DNA of 41,548 nt, from NCBI GenBank assembly GCA_021814005.1, contig JAKAJC010000011.1, forward strand, positions 1-41,548, read 5' to 3'. The first letter of the stretch is position 1. Each line of letters opens with the position of its first letter. The translations under genes were made by a program, and so were the position numbers. Below the pieces are notes generated by a model. It ran no database searches. It was not told the DNA's origin and saw only the letters and a list, made by a program, of their open reading frames with translations. Shown in pieces: positions 15,800 to 23,155 of the stretch. Source of the DNA: Microcaldota archaeon. GTDB lineage: Archaea > Micrarchaeota > Micrarchaeia > Anstonellales > Anstonellaceae.

Positions 15800-15813
15800 C
15801 GGCGGTCATCGGC
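15800..15813. repeat. 14-nt direct repeat, copy 1 (candidate operator)
   Basis: CGGCGGTCATCGGC occurs here and again at 15843-15856, 43 bases apart start to start (about four helical turns), in the region between the divergent sugar kinase and MFS genes. Confidence 0.5.
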
Positions 15814-15842
15814 AAAACCTGCGCGGCATGCCAAATTCAGCT

Positions 15843-15856
15843 CGGCGGTCATCGGC
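15843..15856. repeat. 14-nt direct repeat, copy 2 (candidate operator)
   Basis: Exact second copy of CGGCGGTCATCGGC. Its last base abuts the TAATATAAAT box of the MFS gene, so a protein bound here would block that promoter. Confidence 0.5.
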
Positions 15857-15866
15857 TAATATAAAT
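15856..15866 (+). promoter_or_regulatory. TATA box for the MFS transporter
   Basis: CTAATATAAAT predicts transcription start near 15888, immediately before the strong ribosome site GGGGTGA at 15891-15897. Confidence 0.6.
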
Positions 15867-15901
15867 CTTGTTTCATTCTTCTCCAAGAGGGGGGTGAGAG
15901 C

Positions 15902-17110
15902 ACGGAAATAAGGTTTCTCAAGGGCATCAACCCCAATGTAATCACTCTGGGCATAGCCAGCTTTCTTAACGACGTTTCATCTGAAATGATTTTCCCCATC
16001 CTGCCCGTCTTTCTTACCGCCGTTTTGGGCGTCAGCACCAGCATTGTCGGCCTGATTGAGGGCATAGCCGACTCGGCCTCAAGCCTGCTGGACATATTTG
16101 TCGGCTTCATCTCCGACCTGCGCGGCAAGCGCAAAGATTTCGTTATCGCCGGCTACGGCATCTCCTCGCTTTGCAAATTCGGCATCGCCCTCTCCACCAC
16201 CTGGCCTCTCATACTCGTCTTCCGCGCGGCCGACCGCATCGGCAAAAGCGTGCGCACATCTCCGCGCGACGCCATCATCGCCGCCTCGGCAGGCAAATCA
16301 GTGCGCGGCAAGGCGTTCGGCCTTCACCGCGCGATGGACACCATGGGCGCCATTGTCGGCCCCCTTCTCGCATACTTCATTCTCTCAATAATGGGCAGCA
16401 CCGCCAGCGGCTACCAGACGGTGTTTCTTCTTGCCTCAATTCCGGCGTTCCTCGTGCTTGTGGTAATCTACTTTTTTGTGAAAGAGCCACAAAAATCTGC
16501 TGCAGACAAAGCCGCGCAAAAAACCATGGCCGCAAAGCCCGCCCGCGCCGCATTCTGGGCTTCGTTGCGCCAGCTTTCATCCAAATACAAGCGCTTCCTT
16601 CTTGTCTCCTGCCTCTTCTCCCTCTCCTACTTCAGCTTCGCGCTTCTCATAGTGCGGGCAAATGACATCGGCATTGCGGCACAGGACATATTGCTGGTCT
16701 ATGTGCTCTACAACATTGTCTATGCTCTGGTGTCGATGCCGATAGGCTCTCTCTCCGACCGCATCGGGCGCCGGCCCGTCATCATCGCATCATTCTTTCT
16801 CTACGCGCTGGTGCTGGCCGGTTTTGCCTACATCTCATCCTTGTGGCAGCTCGCAGTCCTCTTCGCGCTCTACGGCATCTTTGTTTCTGCCGATGAATCG
16901 GTGAACAAGGCCTACATCTCAGACCTCACAAACGACAAAACAAGGGGAATGGGCCTTGGCGCATACAGCAGCGCGGTGGCGGCGGTCTATCTTCCAGCAT
17001 CAGTGCTTTTCGGACTCGGCTGGGCCATGTTCGGCGCAATTCCGGCATTTTTGGGCGCAGCCGCAGTCGCCGCAGTTTCGGGCATCGCAATGGCGGTATA
17101 TGCAAAGTGA
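15902..17110 (+). CDS. MFS transporter (probable non-canonical start)
   Basis: About 402 residues with 11-12 membrane helices. NPNVITLGIASFLNDVSSEMIFPILPVFL is the typical first helix, GFISDLRGKRKDFVIAGY and GSLSDRIGRRPVII are the two loop 2-3 motifs, and DRIGKSVRTSPRDAIIA resembles a subgroup of bacterial and archaeal MFS exporters. The first ATG in frame (15986) would cut helix 1. Frame and similarity continue upstream to a ribosome site at 15891-15897, but no ATG, GTG or TTG occurs in frame there. I set the start at the ACG at 15902; ATA at 15908 is the alternative. Substrate unknown. The cupin gene follows after 18 bases. Confidence 0.85.
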   Translation, partial: TEIRFLKGINPNVITLGIASFLNDVSSEMIFPILPVFLTAVLGVSTSIVGLIEGIADSASSLLDIFVGFISDLRGKRKDFVIAGYGISSLCKFGIALSTTWPLILVFRAADRIGKSVRTSPRDAIIAASAGKSVRGKAFGLHRAMDTMGAIVGPLLAYFILSIMGSTASGYQTVFLLASIPAFLVLVVIYFFVKEPQKSAADKAAQKTMAAKPARAAFWASLRQLSSKYKRFLLVSCLFSLSYFSFALLIVRANDIGIAAQDILLVYVLYNIVYALVSMPIGSLSDRIGRRPVIIASFFLYALVLAGFAYISSLWQLAVLFALYGIFVSADESVNKAYISDLTNDKTRGMGLGAYSSAVAAVYLPASVLFGLGWAMFGAIPAFLGAAAVAAVSGIAMAVYAK

Positions 17111-17128
17111 TTTGTCGAGGTGATATGG

Positions 17129-17527
17129 ATGAAAGGATTTGTAACATCTCTTGAAGCCGAGACAATGAAAAATACTGATTTCCGCCGCGTGCTCTACACA
17201 AGTAAATACAGCCAGCTCGTTCTCATGAGCCTGGCGCCCGGCGAGGAAATCGGCGAAGAGGTTCACGAAGACCACGACCAGTTCTTCCGCTTCGAGAAAG
17301 GTGAGGGCAAGGTTGTAATCAACCATGTCGAGCACAAGGTGAAAGACGGCAGCGGCGTTGTGGTGCCCGCCGGCGCGCTTCACAATGTAATCAACACCTC
17401 AAAGCGCGCGGCCCTCAAGCTCTACACTATCTACTCTCCGGCAGAACATCAGGACGGCGTGGTGCGCCACACCAAATCTCAAGCTGAGGCAAGCGAGGAG
17501 CATTTCGACGGCAAAACAAGCGAGTGA
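17129..17527 (+). CDS. Cupin-domain protein
   Basis: The 132-residue product is a single small beta-barrel cupin. Motif 1 is EEVHEDHDQFFRFEKGEGKVVI (His, His and Gln in ligand-like positions) and motif 2 is VPAGALHNVINTS, with the third His. It probably binds a metal ion and may be an enzyme or a small-molecule sensor; the family is too broad to name a substrate. The ATG at 17129 follows GAGGTGAT directly. A GTG at 17120 overlaps that site and is less likely. It lies 18 bases after the transporter, suggesting a shared operon. Confidence 0.85.
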   Translation: MKGFVTSLEAETMKNTDFRRVLYTSKYSQLVLMSLAPGEEIGEEVHEDHDQFFRFEKGEGKVVINHVEHKVKDGSGVVVPAGALHNVINTSKRAALKLYTIYSPAEHQDGVVRHTKSQAEASEEHFDGKTSE

Positions 17528-17578
17528 GAGGGGGGCACTCCCTTCCATCTGCCCCTGCCGTTCGTGCCGTCCGGCTGA

Positions 17579-17585
17579 TTTTTAA
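17579..17585 (+). promoter_or_regulatory. TATA box for the DMT transporter / hydrogenase operon
   Basis: TTTTTAA is centred 26 bases before the ATG at 17608, predicting a leaderless transcript that probably continues into the hydrogenase genes. Confidence 0.6.
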
Positions 17586-17607
17586 CCCTTCGAGCCCAGC
17601 CCCTTGC

Positions 17608-18525
17608 ATGAACCCACGCTTTTGGATTCTTGCCTGCGCCCTAATCAGCGGCTTCTCGGTTGTCTATAATGCGTCTGCCGTGAAAGGCACAGACCCAATC
17701 GCGTTTGCCACTTTCAAAAACGCCATCGCGGCCGTTGCCGTGCTGGCCGTTATTCTTGCCTTGGGCTCATGGAAATCATTTGCAAAACTCACAAAACAGC
17801 AGTGGATTAAACTGCTGGCCATCGCTTTTGTCGGCGGCAGCATTCCATTCGCCCTCTTCTTCACCGGCCTCTCGCTCGCATCATCGGGCGGCATGGCATC
17901 TTTCACCTACCGCATTCTCTTCTTTTTCGCAGCAGGCTTTGCGGCCGTTTTCCTAAAAGAGAAAATCAATGCGCGCTTTGCGGCCGGCGTGGCCTTGCTC
18001 CTGGCCGCCAATGCGCTCCTGCTCAGCAATATTTCGTTCGGGCTTGGCGAGGCGCTTGTGCTTTTGGCAACTCTTATGTGGGCTGCCGAAGGGCTGTTGT
18101 CGAAACAGGCGCTCTCCGCCATCGCGCCCGATGTCGTGGCATCTGTCCGCCTGGGAGCGGGCAGCATATTGCTGTTCGGCGCTCTGCTTCTGACCGGGCG
18201 GGCGGACGGGATTATCAGCGGCGCAATTTTCGGAGCGCCAGCTCTTCTCTCGGCCGCGCTGCTCACCCTCTACGTGCTCACCTGGTACCGCGGGCTTGCC
18301 CGCCTGCCATTGAGCGAGGCAACCGCCCTGCTTTCTCTGGGCGGGCTGGTGAGCGTTGCCGCGCCCGCGCTCATGGCCGGCAGCATGCCGGGATTGTTTG
18401 AAGGCGCGTCGGCAATTCTTCTGCTCGCCGGCACAATGCTGGTGCTCGGCCCATCCAGACTGCGGCAGATGGCCGATGATTCAGCACGAATTTTACGGAG
18501 CGTGCCGGCCGTATGGAAGGCATAG
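17608..18525 (+). CDS. DMT-superfamily (EamA) transporter
   Basis: The 305-residue product has ten predicted membrane helices in two five-helix EamA repeats, with the conserved feature of an acidic, Lys-containing loop after helix 4 (FLKEKINARF). Family members export amino acids, nucleobases or other metabolites; no substrate can be assigned. The ATG at 17608 fits the TATA spacing; the frame extends upstream to 17524 without support. Its last 13 bases overlap the start of the next gene, so it is coupled to the hydrogenase-linked genes downstream, although functional relation is uncertain. Confidence 0.88.
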   Translation: MNPRFWILACALISGFSVVYNASAVKGTDPIAFATFKNAIAAVAVLAVILALGSWKSFAKLTKQQWIKLLAIAFVGGSIPFALFFTGLSLASSGGMASFTYRILFFFAAGFAAVFLKEKINARFAAGVALLLAANALLLSNISFGLGEALVLLATLMWAAEGLLSKQALSAIAPDVVASVRLGAGSILLFGALLLTGRADGIISGAIFGAPALLSAALLTLYVLTWYRGLARLPLSEATALLSLGGLVSVAAPALMAGSMPGLFEGASAILLLAGTMLVLGPSRLRQMADDSARILRSVPAVWKA

Positions 18526-19217
18526 AATTCGCGGCACGCTTTTCGGCCGCGCCAAATTCACTTGGCCTGTGCGGGCCGAAAGGCTTTCAGCTCTCCAACA
18601 AGCGCCAGCTGGCGGTGCAGCTCAAACGCTTTCTGGCCCCCTACACCTATCTCTCGCTCATTGCTGATGCAAACGGGCTGGAGCCGTTTGATTATGATGT
18701 TGCCGAGGCATTCTGGCTTGGCAACAAACTTCTTGACAGAGTGAAAAGAGAAGACGTGGCCCGCGCCATCATAAAAAAATTCACAGGCCCCGGTCGGCTG
18801 GATGTGAAGAGAGCGGAATCTCTGGCGGCCGGGCTGCCGAAGCATATCTATCTTCACCACTCATTTCACGTGTTTTACATCGGCTCAATCAGCGGCGTGC
18901 TGCGCGGCACCGCACCTGAGATGGACAAATGCCGCGTAGGTTGGGGCGAAGTGCAAAAAGTCAGCGGAAAGAAAATAGAGGTAAAATACAATCCGATAAT
19001 AAAAACAAAAAAAGAAAACAAAAATTCCGTTTCGCTCGCTCTCGGCCCGCGCAAAAATGTTTATTGGAATCTCTGGCAAGACCTGCCCGCCCCATCTAGC
19101 GGCGAGTTGGTCTGCTCGCACTGGGGGCAGGCGATTCTGCCAATCTCGCGCGGCCAGAGAACGAACCTTGAAAAATACACTCGTTTGAACATGGAGTTAT
19201 ACGCAAGCCGCCCGTGA
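18513..19217 (+). CDS. Conserved hydrogenase-neighbour protein (DUF6390-like)
   Basis: The 234-residue protein has no signal peptide or membrane helix and contains SLGLCGPKGFQLSN, GLPKHIYLHHSFHVFYIGSI and a C-terminal WGQAILPIS segment. I recall an uncharacterised family of this kind (DUF6390) found beside NiFe hydrogenase genes in bacteria, but that is from memory and not checked. Two Cys (GLCGPK, KCRVGW) and the HH pair could bind metal. It overlaps the preceding gene by 13 bases and ends 9 bases before the hydrogenase small subunit, so it is probably made with the hydrogenase and may assist its maturation or regulation. Confidence 0.75.
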   Translation: MEGIEFAARFSAAPNSLGLCGPKGFQLSNKRQLAVQLKRFLAPYTYLSLIADANGLEPFDYDVAEAFWLGNKLLDRVKREDVARAIIKKFTGPGRLDVKRAESLAAGLPKHIYLHHSFHVFYIGSISGVLRGTAPEMDKCRVGWGEVQKVSGKKIEVKYNPIIKTKKENKNSVSLALGPRKNVYWNLWQDLPAPSSGELVCSHWGQAILPISRGQRTNLEKYTRLNMELYASRP

Positions 19218-19226
19218 GGAATTCTT

Positions 19227-19769
19227 ATGCCTGAACCAAAACGGACTCAGCCGGCCCAAAAAAAACTCAGGATAGGCTTCTTCTCCTTCACATGCTGCGA
19301 GGGCTGCATGGTGGAATTCACCGAAATCCTCAACACAAAATACTTCGAGTGGGCTCCGCTTCTTGACATAGTCTACTGCCGCCTGCTCAAAAGCAGGAAT
19401 AAAATGGAAGAGATGGATGTGGCAATAATCGAGGGCGGCATCAGCTCGCAAAAGGAAGTCGAGCGCCTGAAGGAAATCCGCCGCCTCTCAAAGCGCGTGG
19501 TTGCCATCGGCTCGTGCGCCATCACCGGCGCGCCAAACAATTACAGAAATTATTTTGACGCCAAAACTCTGGAGGAAATCAAACCCATTCTCGAGCGCTT
19601 CGGCCACCGCGACAAGGTGACCGGCATCGGCGACATCGTCAAGGTGGACGCAACCGTGCCCGGCTGCCCCATAATCGATGGCAAGTTTATCGAAGTGCTG
19701 GAAGGATATCTGCGCGAATTTGGAATAATCAATTCAACGGAGGCCGCAAATGCACCAAAACGACCTTGA
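19227..19769 (+). CDS. NiFe hydrogenase small (delta) subunit
   Basis: The 180-residue cytosolic electron-transfer subunit matches the sulfhydrogenase delta / 20-kDa family. The proximal 4Fe-4S cluster ligands are visible in TCCEGC, IGSCAITGA and VPGCPI. There is no Tat signal and no extra Cys for medial or distal clusters, so it carries one cluster only, as in group 3 and group 4 enzymes. The ATG follows GAGGAATTC. Its 3' end overlaps the large-subunit gene by 20 bases, implying coupled translation in equal amounts. Confidence 0.94.
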   Translation: MPEPKRTQPAQKKLRIGFFSFTCCEGCMVEFTEILNTKYFEWAPLLDIVYCRLLKSRNKMEEMDVAIIEGGISSQKEVERLKEIRRLSKRVVAIGSCAITGAPNNYRNYFDAKTLEEIKPILERFGHRDKVTGIGDIVKVDATVPGCPIIDGKFIEVLEGYLREFGIINSTEAANAPKRP

Positions 19770-21048
19770 CCTTACCATTGACGGCATAAGCAAAATCGAG
19801 GGCCATGCGGGCCTCACGCTCAAGGTGCGCAAGGGCGAGGTGACCGAAGTTCATCTCTCAATCAGCGAATACAAGCGCTTCTACACTCAAGCCATGCGCG
19901 GCAAGATGTACAACTCCATTCCGGCAATGGTGTCGCACATCTGCGGCACCTGCTCCATCGCGCACCAGACCGCGGCGCTGGAGGCTGTGGAGCGCGCCGT
20001 GGGCGCGGAGCCGAGCGAGCAAACCCTGCGTTTGCGCAAACTGAGCCTGTGGGGCCTAAACCTGCGCGACCACGCGATGCATCTTTACCTCTTCTGCCTT
20101 CCCGACCTCTTCGGCCTCGACTCTGTCATGGAGTTCGGACCGGGGGAAAAAGAGCTCATACATCAGGCATTTCATGTGAAAGAGGCGGGCAACAAGCTTT
20201 GCACCCATATCGCCGGCGCGGCCATCCATCCCGCCCGCGCGCAGGTGGGCCGCTTCTCCAAGCTGCCCGACTCGGCGGCAACAAAAGCGCTTGTGCACGA
20301 ATTGATTGAGGTAAGGCCCTATGTGCTTGACTTAATCGAGCGCTTTGCGGCATCTGATTTTGTTTTCAAGCGCCCCATCAGACAGGTGGCGATTCGCAGC
20401 CCCGACTTCTCCTATCTCGGAGACGAGATACATGATACCGACGGCGACATTATTCCCGAGGAATGGTATTTCGAGCATTTGCAGCGCGTTGTAATTCCCT
20501 ATTCTCAAGCCACGAGCTTCAAGTTCGAGGGCAAGGAATATTCAGTCGGCGCGCTGGCCCGCTTCAATTTGCACAAAGACACCCTGCATTCAGACACGCG
20601 CCGTGATGCGGCCGCGGCGCTTGCCCGCTTCCCCTCCAACAACCGCTTTGACTGCAATGTTGCGCAGGCAATCGAAATGCTCAATGCAATCGACTCTGCA
20701 ACCGACATGCTCGAAAGCTCGGACTTCAAGCCGGAAGAAACCGTGCTTCCGGCCGCCCGTGCAGGCGTAGGCGTGGGCGCAATCGAGGCACCGCGCGGCA
20801 CTCTTTATTACATGATAAAAGTGATGGCTGACGGCAAAGTCGAGGAGGGCATACCAGTCATTCCAACCGCCCAGAATCAGGTGGCAATGGAAAACGACAT
20901 ACGCCAGCTCGTGGGCGGCATGCTTGATGAGCCGCGCGATAAAATAGAACTTGAGATTGAGAAGCTGATTCGGGCGTACGACCCCTGCACTTCATGCGCT
21001 TCGCACTTTTTGAAAGTGAAATGGGATATTTCAAAATCTAAAAAATAG
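19750..21048 (+). CDS. NiFe hydrogenase large (alpha) subunit
   Basis: The 432-residue catalytic subunit holds the NiFe(CN)2CO site. Its L1 motif is SHICGTCSIAH (Cys65, Cys68) and its L2 motif DPCTSCASH (Cys413, Cys416, His419). Thirteen residues follow the L2 His and should be clipped off by a maturation protease, which is encoded tail to tail just downstream. The sequence resembles F420-/NAD(P)-type group 3 (sulfhydrogenase alpha-like) enzymes. In L1, the position often occupied by Arg before the first xCG is His. Genes for the usual diaphorase-type beta and gamma subunits are not beside it. The ATG follows GGAGG inside the small-subunit gene. Confidence 0.94.
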   Translation: MHQNDLDLTIDGISKIEGHAGLTLKVRKGEVTEVHLSISEYKRFYTQAMRGKMYNSIPAMVSHICGTCSIAHQTAALEAVERAVGAEPSEQTLRLRKLSLWGLNLRDHAMHLYLFCLPDLFGLDSVMEFGPGEKELIHQAFHVKEAGNKLCTHIAGAAIHPARAQVGRFSKLPDSAATKALVHELIEVRPYVLDLIERFAASDFVFKRPIRQVAIRSPDFSYLGDEIHDTDGDIIPEEWYFEHLQRVVIPYSQATSFKFEGKEYSVGALARFNLHKDTLHSDTRRDAAAALARFPSNNRFDCNVAQAIEMLNAIDSATDMLESSDFKPEETVLPAARAGVGVGAIEAPRGTLYYMIKVMADGKVEEGIPVIPTAQNQVAMENDIRQLVGGMLDEPRDKIELEIEKLIRAYDPCTSCASHFLKVKWDISKSKK

Positions 21049-21427
21049 CTTCCAACTTTTCCAGCACGGCCTTTGCTATTTTTTTCTCATCCCCTTTTTG
21101 CGGCACTCCAATAATCGTTGTTTTGCCCAGCATGCCAAATTTTGACAAAAGGGCAAGCTGCGAGCCCAAATCATAATCATGGAGCGAGAACGCGCGCCCG
21201 GCGGCCTGCACGCGCGAAATGTCATCCAGCACCTCCACCTTTTTCAGCCCCGCAACGCAGTCAAGCAAAACCAGCTCCTCATTGTGCGGAATATCTTCGC
21301 GCGTGGGCTCGAAAGGCCTGAATTCGATGTCGGCCCTCGCAGCGCTCAGGGCCGGCATTATGCGCAAGGGGAGATTGTCTTGACGCAGCAGGGGGTTTCC
21401 GACAACAAGCACGACTTTCTTTTGCAT
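21038..21427 (-). CDS. Hydrogenase maturation protease (HycI/HyaD family)
   Basis: The 129-residue endopeptidase family removes the C-terminal tail of the NiFe large subunit after nickel insertion. VVLVVGNPLLRQDNLP is the N-terminal GNxxxxDD-like motif, with the nickel-binding acidic residue in the QDN position; VLLDCVAG holds the second conserved Asp, and LHDYDLG the His region. The gene is convergent with the large subunit and their 3' ends overlap by 11 bases. The ATG at 21427 is about 28 bases from a CTTACTTAAA box, so it has its own promoter. Its presence supports a functional hydrogenase. Confidence 0.9.
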   Translation of the reverse strand: MQKKVVLVVGNPLLRQDNLPLRIMPALSAARADIEFRPFEPTREDIPHNEELVLLDCVAGLKKVEVLDDISRVQAAGRAFSLHDYDLGSQLALLSKFGMLGKTTIIGVPQKGDEKKIAKAVLEKLEAIF

Positions 21428-21466
21428 GCAAATGGGAGGAAAAAAGGGTTTAAGTAAGCGAGCATT

Positions 21467-21715
21467 CTACAGCTGGATTCCAAGCGCCGAGAGGAAAATC
21501 ACGATAAGCACGCCCGGCACTCCGCCCAGCGCCGCGATAAGAAAAACAATCCAGTCCAGCGGGATGTGCAGCACCCCGAAATAATTGAAAAGCCAGAAAA
21601 CAACGAGCCCGAAGATGCCATGCAGCGCCATAGGCACAAGAGATTTGACAAGCTTGAACAGCAAGAAGAATATTACGACAGAGAGCACAAGCGCGATAAT
21701 CAGCCCGTTTCCCAT
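21467..21715 (-). CDS. BofA-like small membrane protein
   Basis: The 82-residue product has three hydrophobic segments and ends with HIPLDWIVFLIAALGGVPGVLIVIFLSALG. This matches the conserved core of the BofA (pro-sigmaK processing inhibitor) family, which has archaeal members of unknown role. In Bacillus BofA restrains an intramembrane protease; that job is not established in archaea. The ATG at 21715 lies about 27 bases from a GTTTATGTT box. Longer in-frame starts to 21784 overlap the upstream gene. It follows the cytochrome genes on the same strand. Confidence 0.8.
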   Translation of the reverse strand: MGNGLIIALVLSVVIFFLLFKLVKSLVPMALHGIFGLVVFWLFNYFGVLHIPLDWIVFLIAALGGVPGVLIVIFLSALGIQL

Positions 21716-21749
21716 GTATGGGTAAGGGCCAGAAACAACATAAACCTCC

Positions 21750-22418
21750 CTACAGGGTTTTCGCAGGCTCGGCAGTTTCATCAAGCGCTTGCGTCAAGTC
21801 AGATGTTCCGGCCGACTTCGCGCCCCTCTTTTTTCGCAGGTAGAATCCATACACCTGCATCAGAACGGTTACGCCGCAAAGCGCCAGCACCGCCGCCTCG
21901 GCCAGATTGACAAACGTGCCTGCCTGTGTTTTCACAAAAAGCCCGTTTGCAGAAAGCACGAAATGGCCTGCAATAAGCAGAAACGCCGGATAAACAAACA
22001 TCTGCAAAGTTTTCCATTTGCCCATGCCCATCTTTTTCACTGCCCAGTCTGACGAGGTTAGCGCCATTGCCAGCAGTATTACTGCTGCCGGAACCGCCAG
22101 CTGCATCGGGAAATATCCCAGCACCGTGCTGAAATTGAAGCCGAACGCAAAGTCAAGCTCAAGCAGGACGTGGATTGCCACAAAAACAAAAGCCGCAAGC
22201 CCCACCGCACGCCGCGGCTCTATGAGCGAGGCGTATTTCGAGTTTATCACGGCCAGCGGGCCGATGATGAGCGAGACGCACAAGATGAAAAGGGCGGAGA
22301 GGGCGAAAAACCTCCCGAAAATCGTTGCAGCCGGAAGAAGGGGAAAAAGCGCGTGATATGCGCCTATGAGCGCCACGCCAAGAAGAATCAGCAGAAACAG
22401 AAAGCTTGTTTTTTGCAT
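21750..22418 (-). CDS. Ferric-reductase-like transmembrane cytochrome (MsrQ/YedZ type)
   Basis: The 222-residue product has about six membrane helices. Conserved His residues face each other in VFVAIHVLLE and LLIAGHFVL, with KWKTLQMFVYPAF between; this is the heme b layout of the ferric-reductase-like domain, as in MsrQ. It lacks the flavin and NAD domains of full NADPH oxidases, so it should pass electrons across the membrane between other carriers. The ATG at 22418 follows GGGGGGATT. It lies 14 bases after the cytochrome b5 lipoprotein gene, strongly suggesting the two exchange electrons at the cell surface. Confidence 0.87.
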   Translation of the reverse strand: MQKTSFLFLLILLGVALIGAYHALFPLLPAATIFGRFFALSALFILCVSLIIGPLAVINSKYASLIEPRRAVGLAAFVFVAIHVLLELDFAFGFNFSTVLGYFPMQLAVPAAVILLAMALTSSDWAVKKMGMGKWKTLQMFVYPAFLLIAGHFVLSANGLFVKTQAGTFVNLAEAAVLALCGVTVLMQVYGFYLRKKRGAKSAGTSDLTQALDETAEPAKTL

Positions 22419-22432
22419 GCAATCCCCCCAAC

Positions 22433-22963
22433 TCAATCTTCGTACTCCCCGTAGTTTCCCCTGCCTGTTCCGGATGAGCCTGTGGAATTCGCGCCTTGCT
22501 GCGCCGCAGCGCCGCCGGCAATTGTACCGGAAGCCGGCGCGCTCAGCGTAATTGTCTGCCCCAGCGCGCCCACCTCAAAGTTCGGCAGAAGCGCATCAGC
22601 CCGCGTCGAGTGCGGATTTCCTCTTCCGCCTTTTGTGTCATATGCCTGCGTCGCTTCTTTGCCGCAGTAAGGGACATACGCTTCTCCGCCCGGATGGGTG
22701 ATATAAGAAGTCAAATCGTAAACTTTGCCATTGATTATCATCCAGCAGTCACTGGCAGTGCCGTGTTTTGCAACCTCTGTTGCGTCAAGCAGCACCTGAG
22801 TGACTGCTGAACTGCCCGCGCCCGCGGCCGAATTTTGCCCTGCTGCCGCGCCCTGCAACAAAGAATCTTTTGCACCTGTCTTTGGCGCCAAATCTGCCGG
22901 ATTGACCGTGCAGCCGGCCAGCAGGAAAACAACCGCAATCATTGCGGCAAGCTGTATTTTCAT
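22433..22963 (-). CDS. Surface-anchored cytochrome b5-domain lipoprotein
   Basis: The 176-residue product has a signal peptide with lipobox (FLLAGC), a Gly/Ala/Ser spacer, then a cytochrome b5-like heme domain (about residues 55-130). HGTASDCWMIINGKVYDLT leads to HPGGEAYVPYCG with heme ligand His90, and NPHSTRADALL holds the likely second ligand His118. The tail is Gly/Ser/Ala-rich. It should be a heme b electron carrier on the outer face of the membrane, tethered by lipid. The ATG at 22963 is about 27 bases from a GATATTTAAG box. It forms a two-gene operon with the ferric-reductase-like protein. Confidence 0.9.
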   Translation of the reverse strand: MKIQLAAMIAVVFLLAGCTVNPADLAPKTGAKDSLLQGAAAGQNSAAGAGSSAVTQVLLDATEVAKHGTASDCWMIINGKVYDLTSYITHPGGEAYVPYCGKEATQAYDTKGGRGNPHSTRADALLPNFEVGALGQTITLSAPASGTIAGGAAAQQGANSTGSSGTGRGNYGEYED

Positions 22964-22984
22964 AAAACCAGCTTCTCCATTTGT

Positions 22985-22995
22985 GCTTAAATATC
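22985..22995 (-). promoter_or_regulatory. TATA box for the cytochrome b5 operon
   Basis: On the minus strand this reads GATATTTAAGC and is centred about 27 bases before the ATG at 22963, the usual archaeal distance for a leaderless start. Confidence 0.6.
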
Positions 22996-23078
22996 ATGCC
23001 ACCCGGCCGGCTTTTGTCTCCAGCCATATTCTCCACGAGAAACAAGCCAATCTACCATGCCGGTCAGGCTAACGAAAA

Positions 23079-23094
23079 GGCATCAGTCCGTCCG
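23079..23094 (+). repeat. 16-nt direct repeat, left copy flanking AT-rich island
   Basis: GGCATCAGTCCGTCCG is identical to 24191-24206. A partial third copy, GGCATCAGACCGG, begins at 23110. The two full copies bracket the AT-rich single-gene segment and may be the target duplication or att-like ends of an insertion. Confidence 0.6.
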
Positions 23095-23155
23095 CTGGAT
23101 GCTGAATGAGGCATCAGACCGGTGGAATATATCTATCTATTATCCCGCCATTGAC

